A stretch of 32,442 nucleotides of DNA, from NCBI GenBank assembly GCA_002358555.1, contig DEPC01000139.1:1-32442 (forward strand). The letters run 5' to 3'. Within the stretch, counting starts at the first letter, position 1, and each line of letters begins with the position of its first letter. The DNA comes from Hungatella sp. UBA3402 (GTDB lineage Bacteria; Bacillota; Clostridia; Lachnospirales; Lachnospiraceae). This document shows, piece after piece, positions 22,237-30,413 of the stretch. Position numbers and translations under genes: made by a program. The notes under the pieces were generated by a model, which searched no databases, was not told the DNA's origin, and was given only the letters and a program-made list of their open reading frames with translations.

Positions 22237-23004
22237 GAAAAAGGTGGAATCAAACTTACTCAGGCTGGCATTTTCTATTTAGAATGGGCAGAAAAAGTTT
22301 TTAATTCCCAGAAAAATCTGCTTGATAAAATCAATGCGGTTAAGGAAGGTCATATTTCTTCTATAAAAATTGGAACTACTTTTTATCGGGCAAGTCATCT
22401 CTTAACAGATATATTTGTTCAATTTTTAGAACTTTGTCCTGGATGCCAAATCATACTGGAGGAACATTCCTCATCAATCTTGCCTCAGCTCTTGGAAAAT
22501 AAATTGATTGATTTTTGCATCACTCCTGATAAATTCGACCAAATTGACTATACAAGCATCCCTTTTTTTCAAGAACAGATTCTATTAGCTGCTCTAAAAC
22601 AGATAGCCCTTCCTTTTGAGGAATCAAAACCCTATCCAAGAATTACCGTACAATCTCTTGATGGAATTCCTTTTATTCTTCTGGCAGAGGACCTTTATAT
22701 TGGAAAATTAGCTCGTAGCCTTTTTTTACAACTCAACTGCCAACCCAATATTATTATGCAATGTCGTACCATGGATACAGCACTTTCCCTGGTGCAAAGG
22801 GGACTTGCTACCACCTTAATTCCTCGTTCTTTTTTCTTGTCTGACACTTCATCTTGTATACAGTATTATCAAATCAATCACCCTGCCGCTGTCAGAGAAA
22901 TTTCTGTAATATATCGCAAGGAGCATTATCTCACGACAGAAGAAAGAAAATTTTTGAATTTGTTGAACACATTACGTACATTACTCAGCATCAAAAGCCA
23001 ATAA
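22237..23004 (+). pseudogene. LysR-family regulator lacking its DNA-binding domain
   Basis: The frame from 22237 reads GGIKLTQAGIFYLEWAEKVF, the linker just after a LysR helix-turn-helix, and continues through a full effector-binding domain (HISSIKIGTTFYRASHLLTD, IDFCITPDKFDQIDY, MDTALSLVQRGLATTLIPRS). The N-terminal HTH (about 50 residues) is missing. Upstream an ATG at 22210 gives only eight codons before a TAA, and it lies a few bases after the -10 box, so a deletion joined promoter and mid-gene. Internal starts (e.g. 22480) would make only a ligand-binding fragment. The target was probably the flavoprotein gene, also decayed. Confidence 0.75.
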
Positions 23005-23028
23005 GAATTGCATCTACATATTTCAGAT

Positions 23029-24360
23029 TTAATATCCATATCGCTTCCTATACTTAAAAAACATACCAATTGACATAGCAAATGCCATGAGTTCTGCAGC
23101 AGGTGTTGCCAACCAGATACCATTCACTCCTAAAATCGCAGGAAGCACAATCATGGTAATCAGCATAAATACAAAGGACCTCGAAAATGCAAGGACTGCC
23201 GAAACTACTCCATTAGATAGGGCCGTAAACATTCCGCTGGCAAAAATATTAAATCCTATAAAAAATAATGCTATTGTACAGATTCTATTTCCAGTTACTG
23301 CAAGATTGTATACCGGATTATCAGGTCGGGTAAATACCAATACTAAGGATTTTGTCAATAAAAGAGAGCCTGCTACTGTCAAAACAGAAATAACAGCAAT
23401 TACTTTTAGACTGAGAGCAACCAATTTTTTCAACTTTTTTTGATTCTGCTGTCCATGATAAAAGCTAATCATAGGCGCTACTCCATAGGAATATCCCGTA
23501 TACAAAGAACTGGCAAACATCAATACATACATAATAATCGTAACAGCCGCAACTCCATCTTCTCCTACATAATGAAGCATGGTCCAGTTAAACATCATAG
23601 TGATAATTCCCGTGACAAGAGCAGTTGCCATCTCCGAACATCCATTAGTGGCTGCATGTACAAGGACATTAGAGCGAAATACTGGTTTTTTAAAGTGAAG
23701 AAGATACTTTTTCTGGCTGAAAACTAGTAACCCCACAACTGCTGTTACCGAATATCCTATCCCTGTTGCAATCGCTGCTCCGCTGATTCCCATATGAAAA
23801 ATAGCAATAAACACATAGTCAAGTACCATATTCAAAACGCCACCTGCCACAGAACAGACCAAAGAAAGGGTCGCTTTCTCGCTTGCAATCATGTAAAGAG
23901 TAAAATTATTCATTAACAGGATAGGGACTGTGAATAACAGATAATGACTCAAATAGTCTATACAATATTCTTCTACATCTAGAGACAGCTTCATTCCTAC
24001 AAAAATATGACCCATTGCCAGATATCCAAGTCCACACATGACAAACCCTACTAATACATTTACAAGGATTAAAAATGTAAAATCTTCCTTTGCTTCCTCA
24101 GTTTTTTGTTCTCCCATCTTTTTCATGATGACTGCACTCCCTCCCGTGGCAAGCATGGTAGAAATGGCAGTCACAAGTTGAATAATTGGTGCAGTAAGGT
24201 TAATGGCTGACAATGCATTTGTTCCAATTAAGTTTGATACAAACAGTCCATCAACCATTGTATAAAACGACATAAAGACAGTCATAGCAATCGTTGGAAC
24301 AGCAAACTTAAAAATATTTTTCAATGTTACAGGTTTTAAATATGCGTTTTGATTTTTCAT
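23029..24360 (-). CDS. MATE-family multidrug efflux transporter
   Basis: The 443-residue protein has about twelve membrane helices in two similar halves, the MATE layout, with PTIAMTVFMSFYTMVDGLFV at the first helix and NLTAPIIQLVTAISTMLATG next. It should export cationic drugs or metabolites using a sodium or proton gradient. The length is normal and no break is seen. AGGAG precedes the ATG. The promoter has a perfect dyad in a 19-base spacer, as for MerR-type activators, but no MerR gene is in the window. The gene converges on the LysR remnant. Confidence 0.9.
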   Translation of the reverse strand: MKNQNAYLKPVTLKNIFKFAVPTIAMTVFMSFYTMVDGLFVSNLIGTNALSAINLTAPIIQLVTAISTMLATGGSAVIMKKMGEQKTEEAKEDFTFLILVNVLVGFVMCGLGYLAMGHIFVGMKLSLDVEEYCIDYLSHYLLFTVPILLMNNFTLYMIASEKATLSLVCSVAGGVLNMVLDYVFIAIFHMGISGAAIATGIGYSVTAVVGLLVFSQKKYLLHFKKPVFRSNVLVHAATNGCSEMATALVTGIITMMFNWTMLHYVGEDGVAAVTIIMYVLMFASSLYTGYSYGVAPMISFYHGQQNQKKLKKLVALSLKVIAVISVLTVAGSLLLTKSLVLVFTRPDNPVYNLAVTGNRICTIALFFIGFNIFASGMFTALSNGVVSAVLAFSRSFVFMLITMIVLPAILGVNGIWLATPAAELMAFAMSIGMFFKYRKRYGY

Positions 24361-24405
24361 AAATTTTTTCTCCTATTGACTGGTAGTTTTCTTTTCCATC
24401 TAGCA

Positions 24406-24435
24406 TCATAAACTATACAGTAACTGTATAGTCAA
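24406..24435 (-). promoter_or_regulatory. MerR-style promoter of the MATE gene
   Basis: ACTATACAG-TAA-CTGTATAGT (24412-24432) is a perfect dyad. On the minus strand TTGACT (24435-24430) and TATGAT (near 24410-24405) are 19 bases apart with the dyad between them. An over-long spacer with a dyad inside is the mark of promoters activated by MerR-family proteins. Confidence 0.6.
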
Positions 24436-24527
24436 TAGAAAAATTAAAATGTTTTACAGATTCTGCCTCTCCTGCTCAAACCATTACAAATTTTAACAAA
24501 ATATAAACAGAACCTCCAAAAATGAGA

Positions 24528-24556
24528 TTGTAAAAAGTTTTATAAAATGGTATGAT
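24528..24556 (+). promoter_or_regulatory. promoter of the solute-binding protein gene
   Basis: TTGTAA (24528-24533), a 17-base spacer and TATGAT (24551-24556) lie at the right distance before the start codon chosen at 24591. Confidence 0.55.
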
Positions 24557-24590
24557 TATTAGTGAAATATTACAATTTATGGAGAAGATT

Positions 24591-25832
24591 ATGAAAAAAA
24601 AGACCAACATATGGCTCCCTGTCCTTTTATTGGCCGTATTATTGTCTGGATGTCAAAAAAACACCCCATCTCCTTTGGAAAATGAGAAGACTCCTGACTC
24701 TGATACGGTCAATTTGACTGTCTGGGGTGGTGCGGAGGACGAAGAACTGCTCCTCCAGATTTTTGATGGATTTCAGAAAAAATACCAGGGACAGGCAAAT
24801 TTCAACATTACTTATCAACCACAAAGTGAAAGTAGCTGTACGGATGCATTGATGCAAGATTTGGAAAATGGTGCTGATGTATTTGCATTTGCAGATGATC
24901 AACTCAATACATTGGTAGCTGCTGGAGCATTGGAACCAGTAAAAAATCCAGAATTTATCACAGAAACCAATTTGTCAGAAGCTGTCCTTGCAGCATCTGT
25001 AAACAATACCCTATATGCTCTGCCGTTAACCGCAGATAACGGATATTTTCTCTATTACAATAAACAGTATTTTTCAGAGCAAGATATTACATCTTGGGAC
25101 CGAATGTTAGATATCGCTGCAGAGCATGATAAAAAGGTTTCTATGGAATGGTCTTCTGGATGGTATGTATATTCTCTGTTTGGCAATACAGGACTTACTG
25201 TTGGACTCAATGATGATGGCATCACCAATTATTGTACCTGGAATAGTACAGAAGGGGATATCAAAGGAATCGATGTTGCACAGGCCATGATAAATATAGC
25301 AAACCATTCAGGTTTTATCAGCATTGATGATGCTGGCTTTGTTGAAGGAGTCAAAAATGGTACAATCATTGCAGGTATCAACGGAGTATGGAATGCAGTT
25401 GTTGTGGAAGAAACCTGGGGAAGTGGGTTCGGGGCAGCAAAGCTACCTTCCTATTCCTGTGCTGGAAAACAAATTCAGATGACCTCTTTTTCTGGTTATA
25501 AACTAATCGGAGTAAATGCTTATTCTAAACAAAGAGAATGGGCCGAAAAGCTGGCAGAGTGGATTACAAATGAGGAAAATCAGAAACTGCGCTTTGCACT
25601 TCGCAGTCAAGGACCATCCAATATCAGTGCAGCAGCTTCCGAAGAGGTACAGAATTCTCCAGCTATCACTGCATTATTAGATCAATCAGAATTTTCCTCC
25701 CCACAGCGTATAGGAGGTAACTTTTGGGAACCAGTAACTACATTTACTACAAACCTTCTGGCAGGAAATCCTTCTGGAAAATCTCTTCAGGAGCAGCTTG
25801 ATATCATGGTTGAAGGAATTATTGCCCCTTAA
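24591..25832 (+). CDS. extracellular solute-binding lipoprotein (family 1, sugar type)
   Basis: The 413-residue protein has a lipoprotein signal (LAVLLSGC, Cys21) and a periplasmic-binding fold: VNLTVWGGAEDEELLLQIFD, ADVFAFADDQLNTLVAAGAL, YALPLTADNGYFLYYNKQYF, GTIIAGINGVWNAV and the late EWAEKLAEWITNEENQKLR, as in oligosaccharide-binding proteins. The start at 24591 follows GGAGAAG; the upstream ATG at 24552 lies in the -10 box. No permease or ATPase gene is near. Instead a chemoreceptor gene follows at 45 bases, so it may serve sensing rather than, or as well as, uptake. The ligand is unknown. Confidence 0.85.
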   Translation: MKKKTNIWLPVLLLAVLLSGCQKNTPSPLENEKTPDSDTVNLTVWGGAEDEELLLQIFDGFQKKYQGQANFNITYQPQSESSCTDALMQDLENGADVFAFADDQLNTLVAAGALEPVKNPEFITETNLSEAVLAASVNNTLYALPLTADNGYFLYYNKQYFSEQDITSWDRMLDIAAEHDKKVSMEWSSGWYVYSLFGNTGLTVGLNDDGITNYCTWNSTEGDIKGIDVAQAMINIANHSGFISIDDAGFVEGVKNGTIIAGINGVWNAVVVEETWGSGFGAAKLPSYSCAGKQIQMTSFSGYKLIGVNAYSKQREWAEKLAEWITNEENQKLRFALRSQGPSNISAAASEEVQNSPAITALLDQSEFSSPQRIGGNFWEPVTTFTTNLLAGNPSGKSLQEQLDIMVEGIIAP

Positions 25833-25877
25833 CATCAAGGGTACTATGTTTTAGATGCAAAAGGAGTACTAATTATA

Positions 25878-27461
25878 ATGAAAAATATCAGTTTAAAACT
25901 TCGCTTAATTATCCCAATTGCTCTTCTAGGAATTGTAGCACTTTTATCAAATATTCTTTCCATTATCAATATCCACAATGTGAATGCAAGTGCTGCCAAT
26001 ATTTCAGACAATTATATGGATGGCAAAGACCGACTCTCAAAAATTAGCCAGACTTCCATGGATATTCATATGATGGCTCTAAGCCATATTGTTGCTACTG
26101 ATTATGATACCATGATTACACTTGTCTAACAGATTAAAGAAGAAGAGGCTGTTTTGGATGAGATGCTTGCAGAGTATCAGCAATATGTAATACCACAAGA
26201 CCAAGAGCAGTATCAATTACTTCTTTCAAATTATGATTCTTTCAAACATGCATTAGTTCATCTGGTCTGTGCAAGTGCAAGTCACAAGACCCAAGATGCC
26301 TATGCTCTTGCAAATGGAAGTGTAGCTTCTTACGCTGATGCCATGAATTTGGATATCTCTGCTTTAAACACTTCCATCAGCCAGCAAACCTCTCAGGCCA
26401 GGAAACACCTTGCCATTGTATATATGATATCTTTGGTAGCTGGAATTGCTGCAGTTATTGCTTGTGCCTTATTGGTGTTTGCAGATATGAAACTTATCAC
26501 TAATTATGTAGTAGTCCCAATCAAAAATATTTTAAAGACCATTCAGGAAAGCTCTGGACATATCAACCATATGACTGGCGAAGTCTTAAAGAGAACTCAA
26601 GCCTCCAAGGGAAGTGCGGCTGGGCTTTCTACTATTGCTGAACAATTGTCAGCAACGATTCAAGAAGTAGCTGGCAATGCCTCGGTTATCAATAACAATA
26701 CAGAAAGTGTCAGGCTAGATGTCCACAATATAGCAGAAGAATGTAGTACCATTACGGAATATACGGTTCAAATGAATACTCGTGCAGATGTTATGCAACA
26801 GTCTGCTCAGAACAGCGCAGAGATTACCAGTATAAAGGCTGAAGAAATTTTATGTTCTTTAAATGATGCGATTGAAAAAAGTAAAAGTGTGGACCAGATT
26901 GACAGTCTTACAAGCGATATTCTTGCTATCTCTCAGAAAACTAGGCTGATTGCCCTAAATGCATCCATGGAAGCTGCCAAAGCTGGGGATGCTGGAAAAG
27001 GATTTAATGTTGTTGCCAATGAAGTACGCAATCTGGCTCACTCCAGTCAAGAGGCTGCCAATCGAATTCAGGAAATCAACAGTGTAGTTACTACATCAGT
27101 ATACAATCTTTCTGAAAATGCACAACATCTAATCGACTATATGAATCAATCTGTTTTAACACAATTTCAGGAGTTTGTACAATCTGGATGTCAGTATAAA
27201 GAAGATGCTGCCTATATTCGCCGAGCCATGGACCAATTTCATGAACGGACTGAACGCTTGAAAAATTCCATGTCTGGAATCGCTAGTTCCATTGGCACTA
27301 TTACAAAAGTTATTGATGAAGGTGCTAATGGAATTGCTGGTGTTGCAGACAATACCAGAAACCTTGCCAATGATATGGAAGATATCACACAGCGTATGGG
27401 AGTCAATCAGAAGGTTGTAGAAGAACTCGAGAAAGAAACGGTTGTATTTGATAATTTGTAA
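25878..27461 (+). pseudogene. methyl-accepting chemotaxis protein with an in-frame TAA
   Basis: From ATG 25878 the frame encodes a membrane helix (about 9-31), an outside 4-helix-type sensor, then after a second membrane helix (in the later part, MISLVAGIAAVIACALLVF) a signalling domain with LTSDILAISQKTRLIALNAS and MEAAKAGDAGKGFNVVANEV, the hairpin tip of chemoreceptors. Codon 84 is TAA (26127-26129) in an otherwise open frame, with QIKEEEAVLDEM directly after it. One base change from CAA, GAA or AAA would explain it. The rest could start at an internal TTG or ATG but would lack the first membrane helix. It probably worked with the solute-binding lipoprotein upstream. Alternatives are sequencing error or suppression. 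Confidence 0.8.
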
Positions 27462-27470
27462 TCAAAAAGA

Positions 27471-27565
27471 GGTTGTTGCAAAATGATAGATTTACATAAT
27501 ATATCACATAAATATCGTTGATATTATTGCTATATATTGTAGAATTACTATATTTTGCAACACCC
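27471..27565. repeat. 95-base inverted-repeat element (MITE-like or large-loop terminator)
   Basis: GGTTGTTGCAAAAT (27471-27484) is mirrored by ATTTTGCAACACCC (27552-27565), 13 of 14 bases. The inside is very AT-rich with no frame. The repeats resemble ends of small insertion-sequence-derived elements. It lies between the convergent chemoreceptor and cupin genes, so a role in ending transcription is possible too. Confidence 0.5.
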
Positions 27566-27598
27566 TTCAAAACATAATTCAAAAAGAAGTCTGTTTCA

Positions 27599-27925
27599 TT
27601 AAAATGACACGGTAAGCTGCATTTTAAATCGTTCCACACCATATACCGCATGAGGAATCCCTTTTGGCATGATAAGAGTTTCTCCCTCTTTCAAAATAAA
27701 TACCTGACCATCCACAGTAAATTTTCCAGTGCCTTCTAATACTGTCACCATCGCATCGCCTCCTGATTCATGGGTGGAAATTTCTTCACCCTTATCAAAA
27801 GAAAAGATAGTCATATTAACCTTATCATTTTGCACTAAAGTCTGACTGACAACCTGTCCTGGCTGATAGGCAACAAGGTCTTTTAATTTCAGCTTTTCTA
27901 GTTTTTCGATATTCTTATACATCAT
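27599..27925 (-). CDS. small cupin-domain protein
   Basis: The 108-residue protein is a single cupin barrel with FDKGEEISTHESGGDAMVTV (about 44-63) and ILKEGETLIMPKGIPHAV (about 77-94), giving His/Glu/His metal ligands (H52, E68-like, H92). Cupins of this size bind metals or small ligands, and many are of unknown function. The start follows AGAGAGGAAA. It lies 50 bases after the ferredoxin-like gene and is most likely in the same Crp/Fnr-activated operon. Confidence 0.82.
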   Translation of the reverse strand: MMYKNIEKLEKLKLKDLVAYQPGQVVSQTLVQNDKVNMTIFSFDKGEEISTHESGGDAMVTVLEGTGKFTVDGQVFILKEGETLIMPKGIPHAVYGVERFKMQLTVSF

Positions 27926-27975
27926 TTATTTCCTCTCTTAATGGTTTTTAAGCTTTATACATTTCATTTTCACAT

Positions 27976-28683
27976 TTATTCTTCTTTTATTTTTCCGTCA
28001 ATCGTCACTGTGACAACCTGCCATGGGATAAACTTCCCACTTTCTTGCAGGGCTTTCTTTGCTGCTGCCTCAAGTCCTCCACAACAAGGTACCTCCATAC
28101 GCAAGATAGTAACCTCTTTAATATCATTATTTTTTATGATTTCCATAAGCTTTTCACTGTAATCAACAGAATCAAGCTTGGGGCATCCAATCAATGTAAT
28201 CTTGCCTTTCATATACTCATTGTGAATGTTTGCGTAAGCATATGACGTACAATCTGCTGCAATCAGCAATTTTGCATTGTTAAAATAAGGAGCATTTACT
28301 GGGGCAAGCTTGATTTGGCAAGGCCATTGGCCAAGCTGCGATTCTATTATAGGTGATGATGCACAAGGAATTGTCTCTGTATGAGTTATTTGACGCATCT
28401 TCATACCAGGGCAACCATTATGAGAACTTTCTGTCTCTTTCTGTTTTTTTTGCTTGGCAGCAAAAACAGCTATTTTGTCATAAGCGGCTGCCTCTCGTTC
28501 CTCAAAAGAAATTGCGCCACATGGACATTCTGGCAGACAATCTCCTAAACCGTCGCAATAATCTTCACGGGTAAGCTTTGCCTTTCCCCCAATCATCTCG
28601 ATAGCTCCTTCATGACATGCCTGGGCACATGCACCACATCCATTACATAATTCCTCGTCAATTTTTATAATTTTTCTTATCAT
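27976..28683 (-). CDS. ferredoxin-type 4Fe-4S protein with a C-terminal Cys-rich domain
   Basis: The 235-residue protein starts MIRKIIKIDEELCNGCGAC. It has a full first cluster motif (CNGCGACAQAC) and a second, altered one (CDGLGDCLPECPC). A second domain (about 100-235) has IAADCTSYAYANIHNEYMKG, ITLIGCPKLDSVDYSEKLME and RMEVPCCGGLEAAAKKAL, a pattern seen in iron-sulfur proteins found next to Crp/Fnr genes in anaerobes. The start at 28683 has AAGGAGG at good spacing; an ATG two codons earlier is too close. It is probably an electron carrier or redox-stress protein in the cytoplasm; the exact partner is unknown. A class II activator site precedes it. Confidence 0.8.
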   Translation of the reverse strand: MIRKIIKIDEELCNGCGACAQACHEGAIEMIGGKAKLTREDYCDGLGDCLPECPCGAISFEEREAAAYDKIAVFAAKQKKQKETESSHNGCPGMKMRQITHTETIPCASSPIIESQLGQWPCQIKLAPVNAPYFNNAKLLIAADCTSYAYANIHNEYMKGKITLIGCPKLDSVDYSEKLMEIIKNNDIKEVTILRMEVPCCGGLEAAAKKALQESGKFIPWQVVTVTIDGKIKEE

Positions 28684-28712
28684 ATCCATATCCTCCTTGA
28701 CTTTGTATTGTC

Positions 28713-28755
28713 ATTATACTATAATGCCACCAAAAAGTATGTGGTTATAACCACA
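28713..28755 (-). promoter_or_regulatory. Crp/Fnr palindrome at -41.5 of the ferredoxin-cupin promoter
   Basis: TGTGGTTATAACCACA (28740-28755) is a perfect 16-base palindrome. The minus-strand TATAAT (28718-28713) predicts a start at 28706, placing the palindrome centre at exactly -41.5, while the -35 region (CATACT) is poor. This is the class II activator layout, and the Crp/Fnr gene is directly divergent. Confidence 0.75.
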
Positions 28756-28769
28756 AAAATGAGGTTTTT

Positions 28770-29435
28770 ATGAATATAAATCTTATTTCTAAAACTTCGC
28801 TGTTTCGGGGATGCTCAGAAGAAGATATGCAAAAATTATCAGAACATCTTGACTTTAAAACTGTCAAATACAAAAAAGGAATGGTTATCTACGAAGATGG
28901 AGAAATTGTCACTAATATTGGACTTGTTCTTTCAGGAAGTGTCCAGATTGAACATCATGATTTTTGGGGAAATAAAAGTATACTGAGTATTGTGAATGTT
29001 GGAGGTGTATTTGCAGAGGCTTACGCCTGTATTCCAAACGAGCCTCTGATAATAAATGTTGTGGCAAATGAAGATTGTGAGATTCTGTTTATCAGCGTAC
29101 CAAAATTATTTGACACTTGCTCTGCCTGCAAAGTTCAAACCCACTTAATCCAGAATCTCATAATTATCAGTGCACAAAAAAATCTTCATCTTTCCAAACG
29201 CAGTTTACACACCTCGTCAAAGACAATACGAGGACGGCTTTTGTCCTATTTCTCACAACTCATTTCCGAGCAGGGAAGCAACAAAGTTGTATCTCCCTTT
29301 GACCGTCAGCAGCTAGCAGACTACTTAAACTTAGACCGCAGTGCCTTGTCAAAAGAATTAGGAAAAATGAAAAAGGACGGGTTGATTGAATACCACAAAA
29401 ATACATTTGAAATTATGCAACCTCAATCCCACTAA
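28770..29435 (+). CDS. Crp/Fnr-family regulator of the ferredoxin-cupin operon
   Basis: The 221-residue protein has a beta roll (about 15-115) and a winged helix with FDRQQLADYLNLDRSALSKELG (about 178-199). Its recognition helix (RSALSKE) differs from the R-E-xxx-R of the other Crp/Fnr gene in this window, which matches the different site (GTGG rather than GTGA). C15 and Cys residues near 104-120 are present, but no FNR-type cluster is clear; the signal is unknown. GAGG lies before the ATG, and the palindrome lies 15 bases upstream, so it may also control itself. Confidence 0.87.
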   Translation: MNINLISKTSLFRGCSEEDMQKLSEHLDFKTVKYKKGMVIYEDGEIVTNIGLVLSGSVQIEHHDFWGNKSILSIVNVGGVFAEAYACIPNEPLIINVVANEDCEILFISVPKLFDTCSACKVQTHLIQNLIIISAQKNLHLSKRSLHTSSKTIRGRLLSYFSQLISEQGSNKVVSPFDRQQLADYLNLDRSALSKELGKMKKDGLIEYHKNTFEIMQPQSH

Positions 29436-29438
29436 AAA

Positions 29439-30236
29439 TTATAAACCCCTGTGGCAATGTCCATTTTCATGATGACCACAGCCATGCTGTTCCCCATGAT
29501 GCTCACAGTTATGGTGGCCTTCTTCATGTCCATGATGATTGCAGCAGACTTCTGGATTATATGATAGCTTTCCAGCCAGCAAATCTTTCACTGCTTCATC
29601 GGCACTGCCAGATACACCGCCATACAGCTTAATTCCATTTGCATCCAGAGCAGTACGAGCACCCCCACCGATACCACCACAAATCAACACATCTACGTTT
29701 AGAGCCTTTAAGACCCCAGCTAATGCCCCATGTCCCTGTCCATTGGTATCCACAACCTCAGAGGAAACAATCGTTTTATCCTCCACATCATAAACCTTAA
29801 ACTGCTCTGTATGACCAAAATGCTGAAACACTTCATTGTTTTCAAAAGTAACTGCAATTCTCATAATCAATTCTCCTTTTGGTTTTGTATACTGTTGATT
29901 GATATGATACTTAAAACATCCGCAGCAACTGTGAGAAGCTTTCTCACCATTGCACAGTTGGTATTCACCGCCCTCAATCCGAAGCAAACAACCATCTACC
30001 AAAGCATCTGCAAGCTTCTTGCGTGCTGCACTATAAACTAACTGTACCGTAGTTCGTGAAACCTCCATCTGTTCCCCACATTGTTCCTGAGAAAGCCCTT
30101 CTTTATCAATGAGACGAATCGTCTCATATTCATCGATTGTTAAGATGATAACTTCTTCTTTTCTGTCTCCTACAGGAGCAAATTCAAGTGTCTGGGGAAA
30201 ATAACAAACTTTTCTACATTTTCTTGGTCTTGGCAT
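29439..30236 (-). CDS. DUF134 helix-turn-helix protein fused to a NifX/NifB-type FeMo-cofactor-binding domain
   Basis: The 265-residue protein starts MPRPRKCRKVCYFPQTLEFA, the usual DUF134 beginning, with a sigma-region-4-like HTH (EYETIRLIDKEGLSQEQCGE, then VSRTTVQLVY). A CCGC linker leads to a dinitrogenase iron-molybdenum cofactor-type domain (about 125-230; MRIAVTFENNEVFQHFGHTE, ALNVDVLICGGIGGGARTAL) and a His/Cys-rich tail that should bind metal. The start at 30236 follows AAGGAGTG; the longer frame is rejected. An AAAGGAGAA ribosome site lies before the internal ATG at 29864, so the second domain may also be made alone. A perfect sigma-A promoter precedes it. It may sense or store iron or iron-sulfur species; nitrogen fixation is not implied. 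Confidence 0.83.
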   Translation of the reverse strand: MPRPRKCRKVCYFPQTLEFAPVGDRKEEVIILTIDEYETIRLIDKEGLSQEQCGEQMEVSRTTVQLVYSAARKKLADALVDGCLLRIEGGEYQLCNGEKASHSCCGCFKYHINQQYTKPKGELIMRIAVTFENNEVFQHFGHTEQFKVYDVEDKTIVSSEVVDTNGQGHGALAGVLKALNVDVLICGGIGGGARTALDANGIKLYGGVSGSADEAVKDLLAGKLSYNPEVCCNHHGHEEGHHNCEHHGEQHGCGHHENGHCHRGL

Positions 30237-30279
30237 CTTCACTCCTTCCATGTTCCAGATTGTTATACAGACTTCTCTA

Positions 30280-30308
30280 ATTATATAAGTATTTCGGGCA
30301 TATGTCAA
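30280..30308 (-). promoter_or_regulatory. consensus promoter of the DUF134-NifX gene
   Basis: On the minus strand TTGACA (30308-30303), a 17-base spacer and TATAAT (30285-30280): both boxes and the spacing are perfect. Confidence 0.8.
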
Positions 30309-30353
30309 TATCATTTTATCTAATATCTTTGATAGTTAGAGAAAACCACAAAA

Positions 30354-30395
30354 AAATCCCTATAAATTCTAAAACTACTGACTTTATAGAGATTT
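30354..30395 (-). terminator. terminator of the GH105/TIM-barrel operon
   Basis: On the minus strand AAATCTCTATAAA and TTTATAGGGATTT pair around a 16-base loop and run into TTTTTT. It lies just after the last gene of the operon. Confidence 0.65.
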
Positions 30396-30413
30396 CTCTT
30401 TTTATTGAAAGCT

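Noticed and set aside
29439..30236. Sign of nitrogen fixation genes
   Set aside because: NifX-type domains occur widely in non-fixing anaerobes and no other nif gene is present.
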